Of a stretch of 64,000 bases of DNA, positions 62,430 through 64,000 are shown one piece after another. Position 1 is the first letter of the stretch; the number at the start of each line of letters is the position of its first letter. A program made the translations under genes and the position numbers. Origin of the DNA: Mangifera indica (Eukaryota; Streptophyta; Magnoliopsida; Sapindales; Anacardiaceae); assembly GCF_011075055.1 (NCBI RefSeq), contig NC_058146.1, positions 9,287,820 to 9,351,819 on the forward strand. The letters run 5' to 3'. The notes beneath the pieces were generated by a model. It made no database searches and was not told where the DNA came from. It saw nothing but the letters and a program-made list of their open reading frames with translations.

Positions 62430-62823
62430 TTTGATTCGAGGATAAGAAGGGGAATCGCACGCGCCTATGGTGTGTTGTTTACTAGATCCACTTCAGAAAC
62501 TCTCCCTGTCTCCAACTATGTCTCTGTTTTATAAAATGTAGAATGAGAGCGGGACTGGGGTGAGATTTGAATTTTTGGGAGCCGCCTTCTGTTATATATC
62601 GGACGGTTGGTATTTGGGGTGTGGGATCGTGCGGTGTGGATAAATGCCTTTTAAGCTTACTGGATGTTTGCCCCGCATGTTGCATTTATTTACAAATTGG
62701 GGGTTACTAGCCCTGTTGTTAAGTTGGACCGAACACTTGAATCACAGTCCAGCCCATCTAACTATTACATTTTTAAATTGACCATCTAAATATTGCTCAT
62801 ATAATTTGAATATTAGTGGTAAG
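62430..62823. other. Kinesin promoter region
   Basis: Higher GC than surroundings up to about 62690, then AT-rich DNA to the MITE at 62824. No further gene. Confidence 0.45.
62593..62600 (-). promoter_or_regulatory. Possible TATA element of kinesin gene
   Basis: On the - strand gatatataac lies about 165 bp upstream of the ATG. A second AT box, tttataaaa, lies at about 62528-62536. A cggacggttgg MYB-like stretch (62600-62610) is close by, but it is not a clean mitosis-specific activator core (AACGG). Confidence 0.35.
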
Positions 62824-63238
62824 TAGGATTTGATTTAAATCGAGTTTATTTAAACTCGAATTTAAGCTTGATTTGAATAAGTCTTAAATGAGTTAAGCTT
62901 AAATAAACTAGAGTTCGATCTTGATTATGAAAATTCAATATTTTTGAGCTTAAGTTTTAGAGTGTTTAACTCGTCAAACTCACAAACCAAAAATTTTGAT
63001 ATAAAATGACATCATTTTGATAAATATACATTAAAATAATATCGATTTAATAACAAATTAATTAAAAACTCAATTCAAACTCAAACTAGAGATGAACTCG
63101 AGCTTGACTTTTTTGAAATGAGTCAAACTCAAGTTCAACTCTTTTGAAGTGAATTAAGCTTGAGTTTTGTTCCATACAAATCGAGTCAAGTTTTAGCTCA
63201 GACAAGTTTGAGTTTAACTCAACTAAAATCCAACCCTA
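62824..63238. mobile_element. hAT-type MITE, intermediate decay, upstream of kinesin gene
   Basis: 415 bp, ends TAGGATTTGATTTAAATC and ..AAAATCCAACCCTA. Flanks gtggtaag (62816-62823) and atagtaag (63239-63246) match at 6 of 8. The halves have aactcg/cgagtt repeats. The centre has aaaatgacatcatttt (63003-63018), the CpG-lost form of the young palindrome, then aaaataatatcgattt (63033-63048). Confidence 0.78.
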
Positions 63239-63246
63239 ATAGTAAG

Positions 63247-64000
63247 TGTCATTTATAAGAAATTTTAATTTAATAAATTAATTTATAAACATATAATAAA
63301 TTATTTCAAAATTGACTGTGTTGGATGGGTTCTTTCACACTCATCATCGTTTTAATTCAATTTTGTTCCTACAAAGCCTTCCAAGTATTTGAATAATGCT
63401 CTACCACCCGTGGTCAATCTTACAAAAAAGAGATTGTAAAAATCTACTTTGAAATATTTGCCTAGAAAGATGCTCCATTATTCCTACAAAGTTGCAAAAC
63501 TCTTGTTGGGTATAGCTTACAAGTATATAAGTCAATCAAGTAATATAGAAATATATCGATCCCACAAGAATTGGTTGTCGAATATTAGTTTGTTTTGTAA
63601 TTTAAATTAGCTACAGAAATAAAATGCTAAATAAGGAAAGTTGAATTAAAATTAAAAGAAATATAAACTAACAAGCTAAAATTAATAAAAGAAATAAAGA
63701 TCTAATAAATTAAAAGTGAAATATCGATATAAAGACACTTAGGGTTTATACTGTCAGTATCAATCACTCAAAAATCAGTAACAAATCCAATTAAAGTTAA
63801 TGGTAAAATGAATTGTTAATGATTGATTATTTTATTTTACTTAATTCCTTTTTAAGAGTAACTAGACATGCTAAGATTAAAAGTTTACCTATATTTGTAG
63901 TAAAATGTTAATCAAAACCCATTAAATTTTATGACAATCAATTTATCCATAATGGATTTATATTTATTTCTAAATAAAACTCTAGGTTTAGCAAAAACAT
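63247..64000. other. Unassigned repeat-like DNA at right edge
   Basis: No coding sense. The stretch around 63510-63590 (gtcaatcaagtaatatagaa, tatcgatcccacaagaattg) resembles a phrase common in plant retroelement non-coding regions, from memory of the pattern only. No second copy in the window. Confidence 0.35.

Noticed and set aside
62600..62612. Mitosis-specific activator (MSA) element upstream of the kinesin gene
   Set aside because: The site reads ccaaccgtcc on the - strand and lacks the AACGG core; at most a generic MYB-like site.

Overview
The window looks like nuclear DNA from a flowering plant, most likely a eudicot. It is AT-rich, its genes are split by many short GT..AG introns, and the three intact genes encode plant-type proteins. 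Between them lies a graveyard of plant transposons: Ty3/gypsy, Ty1/copia, LINE, hAT and Mutator-like. No bacterial-style operon, tRNA, rRNA or CRISPR array was seen.

Three complete protein genes can be built exon by exon, and each closes on a whole number of codons. (1) A cornichon-family ER cargo receptor on the + strand (CDS 15469-17706, 4 coding exons, 137 aa). It has a probable non-coding first exon near 13080-13293 and a long intron in the 5' UTR. (2) A mitochondrial stomatin-like protein on the - strand (33541-30479, 7 exons, 399 aa). (3) A kinesin-5 mitotic motor on the - strand (62429-56177, 23 exons, 1008 aa). The three genes act in unrelated processes: secretory cargo export, inner-membrane organisation of mitochondria, and spindle or phragmoplast microtubules. 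They are simply neighbours.

Layout. 1-9260 is a decayed gypsy element split by a copia-type element on the - strand that kept two LTRs, a primer-binding site and a gag scrap but lost pol (3195-8914). 10745-12960 holds tandem repeats and a three-level nest of terminal-inverted-repeat elements, directly upstream of cornichon. 19048-30269 is a dense field of hAT-like and Mutator-like elements, a long G-run, and a 3.35-kb hAT element that is itself interrupted. 33738-36318 holds a decayed MITE-like copy and a 1.2-kb Mutator-like element. 36981-39230 is an LTR scrap and a LINE, the LINE carrying a hAT-like insertion. About 39300-46590 is decayed gypsy LTR-like DNA followed by the 3' end of a copia element. 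49050-53698 is a second decayed gypsy element. Its 3' LTR is followed by an inverted copy of the same LTR, giving arms of about 615 bp around a 60-bp loop. 62824-63238 is another hAT-like copy, upstream of the kinesin gene.

The most novel item is a family of at least seven, probably eight, short hAT-type elements of about 310-580 bp. Several have 8-bp target duplications that can be read directly. They are built of GAGCCGAGC/GCTCGGCTC repeats around two 16-bp palindromes of the type aaaacgacgtcgtttt. Copies in the window range from GC-rich and CpG-rich to AT-rich and CpG-depleted, so they record successive stages of decay.
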